The translations under genes and the position numbers were made by a program. The notes under the pieces were generated by a model that worked only from the letters and a program-made list of their open reading frames with translations, was not told the origin of the DNA and made no database searches. From NCBI GenBank assembly GCA_025738555.1, contig JAOVFP010000016.1:1426001-1490000 (forward strand): DNA of 64,000 bases. Reading direction: 5' to 3'. This DNA comes from Cyathus striatus (taxonomy: Eukaryota; Basidiomycota; Agaricomycetes; Agaricales; Nidulariaceae). Numbering within the stretch: position 1 is the first letter of the stretch; each line of letters begins with the position of its first letter. This document shows, in pieces, positions 11,466 to 22,700 of the stretch.

Positions 11466-12677
11466 TGCATTCTAGGACCCCCCTTAATGCCTGCTATGGC
11501 CGTTTGACTTTCCAGACAAATTTGGGCGAAATTTTGGGGTTAGGCCGTTTGTTTTCCAGACAAAAGTGACCAAATTAGAGGGTTAGGCTGTTGTAAATTT
11601 CCAGACAAATGTCAGTATAGTGGCTAAGGCCATTTGAATTTAGCAGACAATATAGGCCAGTTGTTACTGAGAAAAATTTGAGAATATTAAGTACTGGCTG
11701 AGAAATCTGAACGTACCTTTAATTGGTTGTCACATTGATTGATATCATTGATGCACGATGTACATGATACATGACGCATGATGGATGCATATGGTGTGGT
11801 ACGTTGGTGTATGGCGGCTTCGACACGCATGTAAAACTTTTACCGGAACTCTTATCGACATCTTCTCCAGGTCTTTGCTGTCAGTCTCGACTCTGCCTCT
11901 TCTTCTCCTAAGCTATTTGCAGAACTCTATCGTGATCATATCAACTGGAAAATGGCAGAATCTGTTATTGAGCTCGTTACACTCCTAGTATTCAAGGAAT
12001 GCGAGTGGATTGGCAAGGGACATCTATACCCACATTACTTACAGTCATCTCCCTTTACTTGAAAGGAGGAGGTAAATATGGAAAACATGATTCAATCGCA
12101 GAGGTATCCAATATCTGTACTGTTTCATACATGGCAGTGCAGATCTTCAAGCAAATGCACTTATCTCAGTTCCATGTTATTCCACAAGCAACATCTCTAC
12201 TTCAAACTAAACAGTTTGTGCTGTTGCCTTCTTCAGCTTTTTTAATCACTCTTTCATCACTTCCAACAGTTGCAGAGTGGTCACTGGAACTTTCTCGGGA
12301 AGATACTCAGTGCTTTAGTGAGACTAAAAGATCTTTCCCAGTTTTTGTAGAGGCGGCAAAAGAATTCAAGAAAAGGAGTAAGGCTACTGTCAGCGTAGAT
12401 AATGATGTTTAAGCTTCTTTCACTGTGATTATATACACTACGAAAATTCAGGCGCAATTTTTAATGCTAAAAAGGCCGTTTTAAAATTTCCAGACAAATT
12501 TGAACATAAAATAGGCCGTTTTAAGTGTCCAGACAAATTTTGAAAAAGTGCTCCAATGCCGTTTTTTTTCCAGACAAAACCGACGAATTTCTTTGATTTT
12601 TGTCCAGACAAATCCCACCCCAAATCGACTTTTTTTCAAACGGCCTTAATAGGCATTAAGGGGGGTCCTTGCATTCT
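11466..12677. mobile_element. Non-autonomous DNA transposon with 8-bp target duplication (hAT-like)
   Basis: The element spans 11474-12669 (1196 bp). Both ends carry AGGACCCCCCTTAATGCCT as perfect 19-bp terminal inverted repeats, which continue to 34 bp with three mismatches. The 8-bp TGCATTCT is duplicated at 11466-11473 and 12670-12677. Eight-base duplications are usual for hAT elements, though a few other superfamilies also make them. Both subterminal regions carry four units of GGCCGTTT-spacer-CCAGACAAA, some degenerate, all in the same orientation. No transposase is recognisable. Repeat copy A keeps the uninterrupted site near 1937-1946. Confidence 0.88.
11999..12412 (+). CDS. Unrecognised 137-residue open frame inside the hAT-like element
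   Basis: An ATG-initiated frame (ATG at 11999) lies in the centre of the 1196-bp transposon, between the two subterminal repeat arrays. It shows no transposase motif that I recognise. The C-terminal part is lysine- and glutamate-rich. It may be a remnant of the autonomous parent's coding region, a captured host exon, or chance. Confidence 0.25.
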   Translation: MRVDWQGTSIPTLLTVISLYLKGGGKYGKHDSIAEVSNICTVSYMAVQIFKQMHLSQFHVIPQATSLLQTKQFVLLPSSAFLITLSSLPTVAEWSLELSREDTQCFSETKRSFPVFVEAAKEFKKRSKATVSVDNDV

Positions 12678-13440
12678 TCGTGGATTAATATTTTAATCTC
12701 CAATGTGTCGGAACTACCGAATAATTCTTTTCGAGGAATGTTTTTCGCTCGATTACAACCATGGATCGATGATAAGACAGTATATTGTACCCTAGGCGAT
12801 CACACAATGAGAGGATGCGCTTTTAATTGCAACCTACAGTAGGTAGTCGTTCTATATATATCGTGTAATCGATTAAGTATCATGCTGAACCCCTCTCACG
12901 CATGTTGGACCTCCTGACATGTGAAGCGTCTATACTATGAATTATTTCTGTCAACTTGCGAATGGTTCCCTTCTCCACGCACATGGCGCCTATCGATGAA
13001 CTATTACAAGTACTTCACAGTTCTATTTCCCATGGTGTCTCTTGTCGACAATCATGGACGTTAGCACGTACATGGGCGACTGCCAGTTGGTGAGTAGTAT
13101 ATACGCACCGGACAATCGATTAAATAATTCGTCCGTACAGGCCGGGAGTTTTGGGTGGCAATAGTGACTGAATGCCATATTCAAGATCTTTTATAGATAT
13201 ATAACTAGCTATGACAGGTATGGTGAACATAGTACCTGTAGCACGTAATAGTCAGTATTAGCGGGTAATGGGCGGGAGATATAGGATGAACCTGCGAGGA
13301 GAGTAACAGATCAGATAAAATAATATATCGCATGGTAATAGACAAAATACTGCAATTGTCGTGATTAAGCAGTACGGTTATATTGGCAGGCATAACAGAA
13401 TTCCAATCTCCTATACGCTCTGCGATATTACGCGCCATTT

Positions 13441-14126
13441 CAGGTTAGGGAATGCAATACTGCAGAAAGTAAAATCTATACCAATTATAGGGCCATAATG
13501 ACCTGCATTCGACTTTACTAAAACACAGACAGAGAGATATCCAATGAATTGCAAGTAGGAGGCGAAGATGGAAGATATGAACATCGTGATTAATGCGGAG
13601 GGTAAACCAGCAACAAAATATTCGTCGCCGTTTTCTGGAGAGAAGTGGCCGGTGTATGGAGGGAGGGTATCGGCTTCTGCCTCGAGGTATGGCTGAAGTA
13701 GGCACGCTATTTGGCATGTTGTGGTTGGAATTGAGTACAGTAGGATGATAAACTTACAGAAGGAACTTGCTGTTGTGAACGAGTGTAGTATGAAGGCAGA
13801 ATAGCTCCAACTGGTAGCACTGCTTTGCCGAAGGACAGTATGCGAGGCTCAGAAGGAACATGTTAGCTGGAAGGACTGTGTCCTGAACCAGGTGGTGGGA
13901 ATTCATCATCCCTCTCAGAATAGTACGCGCGAGGAATAGCAGATGATTCTGCAGAACTGGCGAGTGTAGATGAGGAAGACTGAAGGTGGGAGGTATTTGT
14001 AAGAGGGGTTTGCTCATGGTTGTTAGGATATACACCTTTATGAGCAGTCTCGAATGTATCCTCCAATTTTAGCTCAGAATCTGGGAATGAGCGAGGATTT
14101 GGGGACAGGGAGCAGCAATGAGACAT
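13441..14126 (-). CDS. Divergent Bsd2/Ndfip-like (DUF2370) membrane protein, possibly decaying
   Basis: The N-terminal exon starts at the ATG at 14126 (MSHCCSLSPNPRSFPDSEL) and contains ERDDEFPPPGSG, which resembles the conserved PPPGSP box of fungal Bsd2 proteins. A middle exon gives VLPVGAILPSYYTRSQQQ. A third exon gives LPPYTG, then DEYFVAGLPS and a hydrophobic stretch (ALITMFISSIFASYLQFIGY), in the order expected for the family's first membrane segments. By family knowledge, Bsd2/Ndfip proteins are ER/Golgi adaptors that recruit Nedd4-type ubiquitin ligases to transporters. The first junction has alternative splice solutions. I could not find the usual C-terminal membrane segment: the frame stops near 13430. 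It may be a truncated paralogue or pseudogene. Identity is moderately sure, completeness is not. Confidence 0.5.
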
Positions 14127-15600
14127 AATGGCTGCTTTGGAGCCTGCGTTCGAAGAATATGCGATGATGTAGAAACTGAGTCACTTTGAGGAAAACAGGA
14201 AACTAACTCTTGTTTATTTATAAGAATTTATTGTCGACAAAGCGACCTGAAACATCCGGTCAGACCGTCAGACCGTCCCCCAGTAGAGCCCAAGCCAATG
14301 ATCGAGCACGACGGCAAATGAAAGTCAATGTTGGGACGAAGCGGTCCATATATCATAGTTTCTGACTGGATGCAGATGCAGAACACCAACGTGCGCGTTG
14401 ACACTGTAGCCTGTGTGACAGACACATATCCCTTCCCCACCAAGGACAACATCAGCAGCACTCAAATCTTTCATCTTAGACACCACGTCCCCCATAACCA
14501 GCAGCGTGACAGGTGTACCTCGTCCACGACGACGTTCTACGAACCGAGCTAGAAGAGTTTGAGCACTTGTGCCAGAATAAGCCGAGGTCGAGGGTGTCGT
14601 CGGTGCGTTGGATGCGCAGGTGCGGCCAGGTAGGGAACAGGTCCTTCACGGGGAAGAACCTGATTGGAAGCAGAGCCGAGCTAGTCGAGGCAAAGGGAGG
14701 GGACAGAAGGGGATGAGAGACGATTCTCCATGTCGATAAGTTGGGGTGGGAACTGGTCACAGTTTGGTCGACAACAAACACACCCAAATACATTTCGCAA
14801 AATTCGTGACCCATCTTTCACCGACCAGTGCCTACCGAGTCCCGATCTGTCACTGAACCATTCCGAACCTCTTGCCTCGAACACAAAACTTGCACGGAAC
14901 ACCTTTTCGAGCCTTTTCGACGAATCGCAATCACTTTTCTTGTTTCCTCGAAATCCTTGGCATACTCGTTCCTGATGCGCGCCTGGTCAACACAACGGAT
15001 ATAACACGCTATATTTTGGTGTGTCTATATATTTCTCTTACTCCTTGTCAGTAACCACCTGTGACCACTTGACCACTCGACTTCTACCAATGGTGGTTAG
15101 TAATGGTCCCTGGGTCTCACGCAACGAGTACCTTTCAAGGCACTGTAATTGATACTGATGTTCAGACTTCAGATTAAAACATTTTGGCGTCTCGATTCTC
15201 AGCCACGTCAAGTGTGAAGCGAGTGGTGTATTGTAAAATGCTCTTTTCTCATGGATGGTCATTAAAATTCGTAAAAGTCTGCATGTGGAGCAAAAACATT
15301 CGTTCGCCAGCTGCGACTAGTTTTCATTTGGGTATTGTTCCGAATTAATGTCTCATGGAAGTCGAAAATGATCATCCGCCTCTCCTGGGACCTGGATATC
15401 GGATGATCATGTGTATTCCGCCAACAACAAGGCACTTTCAAATCGAATACCTCTTTGCTCATCTAGTGGAACCTGACCGGAACTAGAATGGAGCCGCCAT
15501 CCTGACTTGAAATGATATCCGACGTGGACTGCGAACATACCTTAAATAATGTACAACTTGATTGCCTCTCTTAGACCCAGCCTCTTGTCAGTACATCGCC
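14127..15600. other. Intergenic region with unassigned open frames
   Basis: Several overlapping frames of 70-112 codons run on both strands at 14228-14975. One minus-strand frame is rich in Ser/Thr. None shows a recognisable domain, and no consistent exon chain emerged. They may be remnants of a decayed gene. The stretch 15000-15600 holds nothing I can name apart from the upstream region of the secreted protein gene. Confidence 0.35.
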
Positions 15601-16268
15601 ATGAAATCGGTTTTCACTACCACTCTTGCTTCCATCTTATGCCTGAGCCAGGGCTGGGTTTTATGTGAGGCAGTCTCCATAAATTCCACTAGCTTCAATA
15701 ACGAGGTATGTCAATTATATTACACGAGTATTACACATCTCGATTGAATTATCTGCAACTACAGACGATTTCAGTAGCAGTCGCTGACACTAGTAGTACC
15801 TGCGCGGACCCCAACCTTACTATCACTTATTTCCAAGGATACTCGCACACCGGCACTGCACACACTATTGCATCGCTAGGTGCCTTCGTCAACGAAGCAG
15901 ACAACGCGGGATCATTTGGGATACAAAACAGTATTTTCCGGGCATGGCCTGCAGTACAACCAGGGACAGTAATACTCTATGAGTTGCAAAATAGTGGCAC
16001 GGCTGGAGACGTGGATTTCATGTTCCTCCAAGCCAATTCTGATGGAAGTTTGCCTTCTTCTACCGGGTACACGTTGCAATCTCAGGTTATCTACGTCTAT
16101 CCGACGCAAATATGCGGAAGTGTACCTCTGTATGCGATGTACAAAGACTCTCAGACGGACCATTATTATAGCATTGATCCAACTGATCCCGCTAGAATGG
16201 TTCAGTATGGATATCAAAGCCAGGGAATTGTCGCTTATGTACTACCCTTGAGTTGCGGTTGTAGCTAA
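15601..16268 (+). CDS. Small secreted DUF5648-type protein
   Basis: There are two exons (15601-15705 and 15765-16268) and 202 residues. The N-terminus (MKSVFTTTLASILCLSQGWVL) is a typical signal peptide with cleavage expected around residues 20-24. The mature part ends with repeats of the DUF5648 type: CGSVPLYAMYKDSQTDHYYS followed by GYQSQGIVAYVL. By family knowledge these tyrosine-rich, beta-propeller-like lectin repeats occur in secreted proteins of Agaricomycetes, mostly of unknown function. The length is short for the family, allowing about one and a half repeats. Four cysteines could form disulphides. The ATG is the first in frame and precedes the signal peptide directly. Confidence 0.8.
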
Positions 16269-16769
16269 CGGTGCTCACTCGTACTGTACTCGCACTTTAC
16301 TTACCAGCAATTACACATGTACGTAGAATGTGTACTTACAAGTTCATTCAAATTCACAAAGCCTATAATGAGGTGTACCGTACTTCAAGCTAATCGTTTC
16401 TGGTTGTTCACTAATTGTTACAATTCCCCGTCGTCGCAATGACGTCACGGGCTTTCTACGTAATTCCAAGCTAGTTCTCGTACCGGTACGGAACCGCATC
16501 TGTCGAAACTTTTGCACAATTTACGCATGCTTGCAGTTCAGTTGCAATCACCTCAAACCATAACGTCTACAGTAAGACCTGAGAATATTCGGTCCTCTTC
16601 ATTGTAAAAACGAACCCGCCCTCAGGCCACCACAGGCCGACATCGAACCGAAAGGTCTATATAATAGTACTCAGGCAACAAAAATAATTGTACATGGAGC
16701 AGACATTTTAGCAGGAAGAAAACATTCGGTGAGTTTAGAACGTAACCTTTTCAAGATACCAAAGTTTTA
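16269..16769. other. Intergenic spacer between convergent genes
   Basis: No gene was seen. It lies between the end of the DUF5648-type gene (plus strand) and the end of the ZNFX1-type gene (minus strand), and probably holds both 3' untranslated regions. Confidence 0.5.
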
Positions 16770-19700
16770 CTACCCAAACATACCACGGCGTGCCCCGTTT
16801 TCCTGAAGTAAAGTCTCAAACTCCGTGGCACGCCGATTTGTGGAAAGGAGCGCGTGGTCTGAACCACCTACCCTCTCACCGCACTCAGGACATACAGAGG
16901 TTTGCATTGCACCACCGCACTTCATTTAAGTGAGTAATCTGTACGCGCAGAGGAAGAAATATGCCTACCTCGCCAATTGTGTACGGATGACCATTAGGAC
17001 AAGTATAGAAATGGCCCGTAGTCGCTGAATGATAGAATTGCGGTAAGCGAATGGTACTAAGTAGGAAGCAATAAATCTCGTACCAAAATCAAGTGCATGC
17101 ACAATATCCATCATCTCCTCCCTCGTAACTGGCTGATATCTTCCTCCTTTTCGCACGTATTCTTCCAATTTGTCTAACTCTTCTATGATAGTCTGTATTT
17201 TCTTATAGCAGTTCTCCTGAAACCAGGTCAATTCCTCTCTTAGTTTGCTCGGTGTCGCTGAAGGCCAACTCTGTAAGTACTCTCTTTTAAATTCTTCAAG
17301 ACGAAGCGTTATCGCATCAATTTTTTCCTTGACATTCTTGCTGAGCTGGTCCCGGATCATAGTGTAGTTGTGATCTGTCGTAGGAAGGTCCATAACATTA
17401 GAGAGCACTCGGAAACGGAAACGCTCGAAGTCTGAACGTATTTGGTACACGACGCAACGGGCAACACGGCGCCAGGCAGAGGATTTCGTGGCCATCTTGA
17501 AGGCCTTTTCCGAATCGGAAACACAAGATTCAAAGAGGAAATTGACGAAAGAAAACCACACTTTTCGGTGTTTCTTTCCATCCTCAGTACTAAGCACAGC
17601 AGATGGTATCCCCTCGATGCGAGCTTCGGCAATTTGAGCCAGCTTAAACCTAAGCTCTATGGTGCGGAAATAGGCTTCGATCTGATACTTCGTATCTGCG
17701 TTTGGTGGAGATTGACCAATTCGAAGACGGGCAGATTGTATGGCAAACTCTTCCGGCGATTCACCTGCAGAAAGCGTTCCCTCAACGATGACAGCATCCA
17801 GCTCCAGTCGGTAAAGAGTCGAGTATGCTCCCTCAAATGCTTTGACATGAGCTCCGCGTGTATTTGCTATCTTGAGGGTATCTCGATACAAGAATAAGAC
17901 ATTTTTGACAATATCGAACCAATCTTTAGCTTCGGTCGCTGAAATTCCGTGAATATTATGCATAGCGCCGCGGTCAATAAGACTGTAAGGCATCGGCTCA
18001 GTGGATTTTCCAGCTGCCCTTTCCCCTCTGTCTGGTGCACCATCGGAAACGTTATTTGCGTCGGCTGATATTTTTTTTGCTTTTTCCAGACGTGTACTTT
18101 GCTCTGAAACCACTGTCTCGAAGCTAGGATTCAAAAGATCCAGAGAACGGGACATGGTGCTCGCTACGTTTTGCTCTAGAATATCCAGAGTAGCACGCTT
18201 CGTGACCCTACCGTAACGCATGGCTGTGATAGGACCACGACACGTTGGGCACGTTGGCGGGGTTTGGTAGGCAACAGGAGGGACTTTCATAGCCAAGAAC
18301 TGACCCAAGTCATCGATTTCATAGAAGTCCGACATATGGCAGTGCCCGTCAAGAGTTTCCACGGTAAAGATATGTCCACACTCGAGTGTAATCAACCTAT
18401 CGCTAACGTCCAAAGACTCAAGATCGACTTCTTCAAGTCGCCGTTGCATGATGAAATCAACGATATCTTGTTTCTGTGAAGACGAAAGGCACACGATACA
18501 CCTTTGCAATTCACATGGCTCTCCGCAGACTATGAAACCCGTTTATAGGTGAATATAATGAATTAAATATGATAGTACTTATGAATCTCACCGGAGGGAC
18601 ATGGATGGTTGCATGGAAGAAGTCTTCCGCATGGCTCGTCGCATGGAAGTCGAGCACATATCTATGAGAGAAACATTAACCAATGTCAGTGGTCTCAGTG
18701 AGGGAGCTTACGGATCCACATGTAACTGGACAATTATGATGTGCACAAACCCATGTGCAAGGTTCCATACATGGCGCACAGGGGGTGGAACAATACTTAT
18801 TGCATTTTTGGTGAGCGCATTGCTGTCGACAGCGGTCCTTGCAAGCTCGATTACACGGGTCATCCTTAGAATGACAATTAAGTCCACACTTGTGTTGGCA
18901 ATACAACATGCGCTCGCATGGATGATAACCATGTTGAAGGCGTTCAATAGGTAGAACCGTTCCAAGGATCTTTGAGTTAGGACGGCTAAGGGATTGACAG
19001 TCGTGGCAGCGAGATTTACATGCTTTACTGCAGCAATTCATAGAACCTCCACAGGCTTCGGTGCATGCAACAGTGGCAGGGTCCTTGTGGCATGACATCC
19101 TCTTTGAGTGCTCACATCTAGAAAGTCGTTTGGTGACCGGTTTTGGGCATTTGTAATCGTCCAACTTATCGAACAAATAACTGAACGATAAGAACATCAA
19201 TAACAGAAAATTCATAAGTTAAAGAGTATATCTACCATGGAACGTTCTTCGCCACATGTCCACATGGGAGTGTAACATTAGACATCGGAAACTCGCAATT
19301 CCCGCAATCATCGGAACACTTGCGTGAACAAGGATGACTACGCGGACAAGGTGTTCGACTGCAAGGCATATGACAGCGCGTACTCTTATGGTTGTCCAGA
19401 ACAGCGTGACACTGATATTTATGAAAAATCAGGAAATTGAATAATTAACTGAGAATAATATTTACTTACAACCGAAGGACATATATGCCCACAAGGAAGC
19501 TGAAACCCGCATGGAAGTAAACATCCACCTTCTGGGGCGTAACGATTCAGCTCCCCAGGTTTAGTGATATTTTGTACTTGATCTGGATGTCGAGGACACA
19601 CGATAGGTATTCCAGTCCCAATTTGACCTCCAAGCTCCATTTCGTCCAGGATTGTGGACCATGTTTTATTCTTCCTGAGATTGGACGCATTTCCGAGGAT

Positions 19701-22700
19701 ATACATCCCATGCTTAGCCCTTGAAAGTGCTACATTGATCCGGTTCGAACTCTGAAATTTACTCAGCGATAAAACTATTTGCGACAAAAAATATGAATCA
19801 CCTTTAAGAAGCCAATTGATGCTGACGCTGTTTCGTAATTCCCTGTGTTACGGACAAGTGACACAATGACTATCTTCGCTTCCTGTCCTTGATAAATATC
19901 AACTGTTCCAAGCCGTATCTATTACAATAATTTGTTAATACTCAATTTTGTATAAATAAGGAGTATACTCACATGTTTTGCAACGAGAACCTGCTCAAAG
20001 GTAACATCATCTTCCATACCTTGCCTTCTCAATTGCTCCTCGTCTCTTTCGTCTACAGCAACAGCGATCTTTAAATCTCTAAGAGCCTGGCGAACCTTTT
20101 GAACCTGGCCGAGGTAAGCGCAAAGAACGGCAATATCTCCCTCCCCACTGTATGTTCCTTGTCTCAGGAAGTACAACACCAGATCACGGATCATTTCAAC
20201 CTTAGGAAATGCTTCAGTTCATTATTACATAAATAATAATAGTAAAGTACTTACTTCGAACATGTTAAATTTTGATACAGAGTCTTCAGCGCCCCCTTCA
20301 GGATGAATATGGTTTAGGAAATAGACATCTTTGGGAACACCTTGTACTGGTGGATACTCTAAAACAAGAGGATTGTCCTCAAGATTGGGGTACAAGATGG
20401 TCCTAGAATTTATTAGTCGTATATTAGCAGTGTAAATGAAGTATATGAACCTTATAAAATGAGATATAGAAGGCCTCATTCTGCGTTGGACGTTGAGTTG
20501 TGACATCGGCATGCCAGACCCTGAGAGGCGCTCCATAAGAGATTGGTCAAGCCTAAAAAGCTCTTTGCCTCGCGCATTTTCCATGGAGAGGGCTAGAGAA
20601 CGGGCGTTAACTCAAACAGTTCTTCAAATAAATATGCTATATATGTACCAAACGTTGCGAGAGTTGGTCGTAATTGCTGGGGATCGCCAATGCAGATCAA
20701 ATGATGCACTAATGAGACAAATATGAGTGTTTATCCTGACAGACGGGTACATGCAAAACGTTACCAGATGGAACTAGCGAAGTTAAAATATGGGCTTCCA
20801 GAACTTGTCCTGCCTCTTCGACTATGAGGACTCTAGGAGCAATGCTCTAAAAGTTTCATTAGACAAGTCACAATTTCGAACTATGGTTGAACTGAATATC
20901 TTACTTCAATAAGTGACGTTAATTTTGCAGCACCTATGGACGGAGATCACTTGTTGAAACATAAAGTCCCAGGAAAACACCATTGCTCACCAGTCGTTGT
21001 GCATCCAATAAGATCGACTTGACTGAGGAGCCGGCGTCGAGTCTGAACGAGATTTGATTAAAACGAAGAATATGCGACAACCACACACTTACCTCATCAC
21101 GAATCTCGTTATATTCATCACAAGCGTCCTTGTACTTTTCGCGAAGCTCCTTGTATTGTTCTAGGTTGCTGTCATATGCAAGGCGCCTTATGCGCCATTC
21201 CCAGACTTCTGCGAGTTTTATTCGTTCCGGTATTGACATGGACCATATAGCATCAGAGGTTAAAAGGTGTGAAACATCGCGATTCGAAGATGGAATCGGA
21301 GGAAGCTCGCTGAGAAACCCGATGTTGGAAAAGAACTCTTCCACCTTTGAGGTACTCTGTGCAACAGTCTCGTCTTGATTATCAGAGGCTCGCTCGGACT
21401 TGGCCTTCTGAGAAGATTCTGACGCTATGAACGCGATATCTTCTCCCTTCCTCCAAAGTCCGTACATGGTACGAGGCAAATCGGAGACAGCGACCTTCTT
21501 TTTACCTCTGCCAACCTCGTTCCATTCTCCATTCTCTTCTTCCTCGGCCCAAAGCTGTTCGGATAATACCGCAATCCAGTACGGAGGATTAAATAAGACA
21601 TCACACTGTTCTGGAAAATGAATCTCCAGGAATTGGCGTATTTGCATAACGTTGAGTGTAGGCAGTTGAATGGATTCCATAACACTAGTCATTTCTTCTT
21701 CGATACCTTTTAGAACACGGTATTGGCTTCCGATAGAGCGAGATAAAGACGAGCTTTCTGCAGTTTTTTCGAGTTTGTCCAGCGTGTACTCCGCGATACG
21801 CTCATCGGAGGATCGGGAGCCCAAACGTACCATACTCTTAGTAATCCCTTCGTCAAGTACTGCAGTAAGCATATGGTCCAGCGCATGATTTGTGTAGGCA
21901 ATAAGCACTAGCATAAGACATTCGTTAGCTCATCCCGTTGGTAACATCTGCGAAATTCAAATTACCAATTGGCTTAATCTTGCTTTTCGTGAGAACACGT
22001 ATGATCTCTCTACCAATATAACTCTACAATAAATAAAATTAGAAAACAGTGTTCATAAGACATATTAATTTACCAACCTTTCCGGTACCAGGTGGTCTGT
22101 TAATATTAAAATATTAGAACACATGGAACATCAAGAAGCTTACGACTTACCCTTGTATAAGTGAAACTTCATTAGTCAACGTATTGAGTAAGGCATCTAC
22201 TTGAGAAGGGTCCAATCGACTCGAAGCAAGTAGCTGAGTCCGGGCCTTATCCAAAGACCCCGGACGTTGAACGTTGAGATCTTCAATCCCCTGTCCACGA
22301 TCCCGCGCCAAAGTACCAAGCTTGAACGAGAAGTTAGGCGCCGTTGCGTATTTGGGCGGCAAAATCTGCACGTCCTTCAATAATCCTCTATAGGCAATGT
22401 ACCGAGAAAACGGAATCTCGGTTGGTTCAACAGTTTTAATCCTCTCCAAAAACGGCCGGGTGGCCTCAAACATGATCGAATTATCAACCAAGAATGCGTA
22501 TGACGATTGAGCTCGAGTTAATTTATCTCGTTTAAGCGCTCTGAATTCTATTTCAGGGTCGAAGAACGTGACCTGCACTTGGATACGGTCTTTTAAAGCC
22601 TTTGCAGACTCGATGATATCATCGCTGAATGATGAAACAACTCCAAGGAAAACATCTAGCGTGCCACCCGTGACAATAGCGAGCGCAATCAAACTTCCAC

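Larger units (their letters stand above)
11395..13130. repeat. Dispersed repeat, copy B, right half
   Basis: This is the counterpart of 1885-2360 in copy A, split by the 1196-bp transposon at 11474-12669. Matching blocks are 'agtatatgtgaacaa' at 11423, 'cttcgtggattaatatttta' directly after the element, 'tctatatatatcgtgtaatc' near 12851, and 'ctcttgtcgacaatca' near 13039. Divergence from copy A is moderate, which suggests the duplication is not recent. Confidence 0.7.

Noticed and set aside
16782..16834. GC-rich inverted repeat (cggcgtgcc / ggcacgccg)
   Set aside because: It falls inside the last coding exon of the ZNFX1-type gene and is explained by codon content. No terminator or element boundary fits.
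17442..17897. Open frame of 151 codons on the plus strand
   Set aside because: It lies opposite the long open exon of the ZNFX1-type gene, which has clear domain content. This is an antisense shadow.
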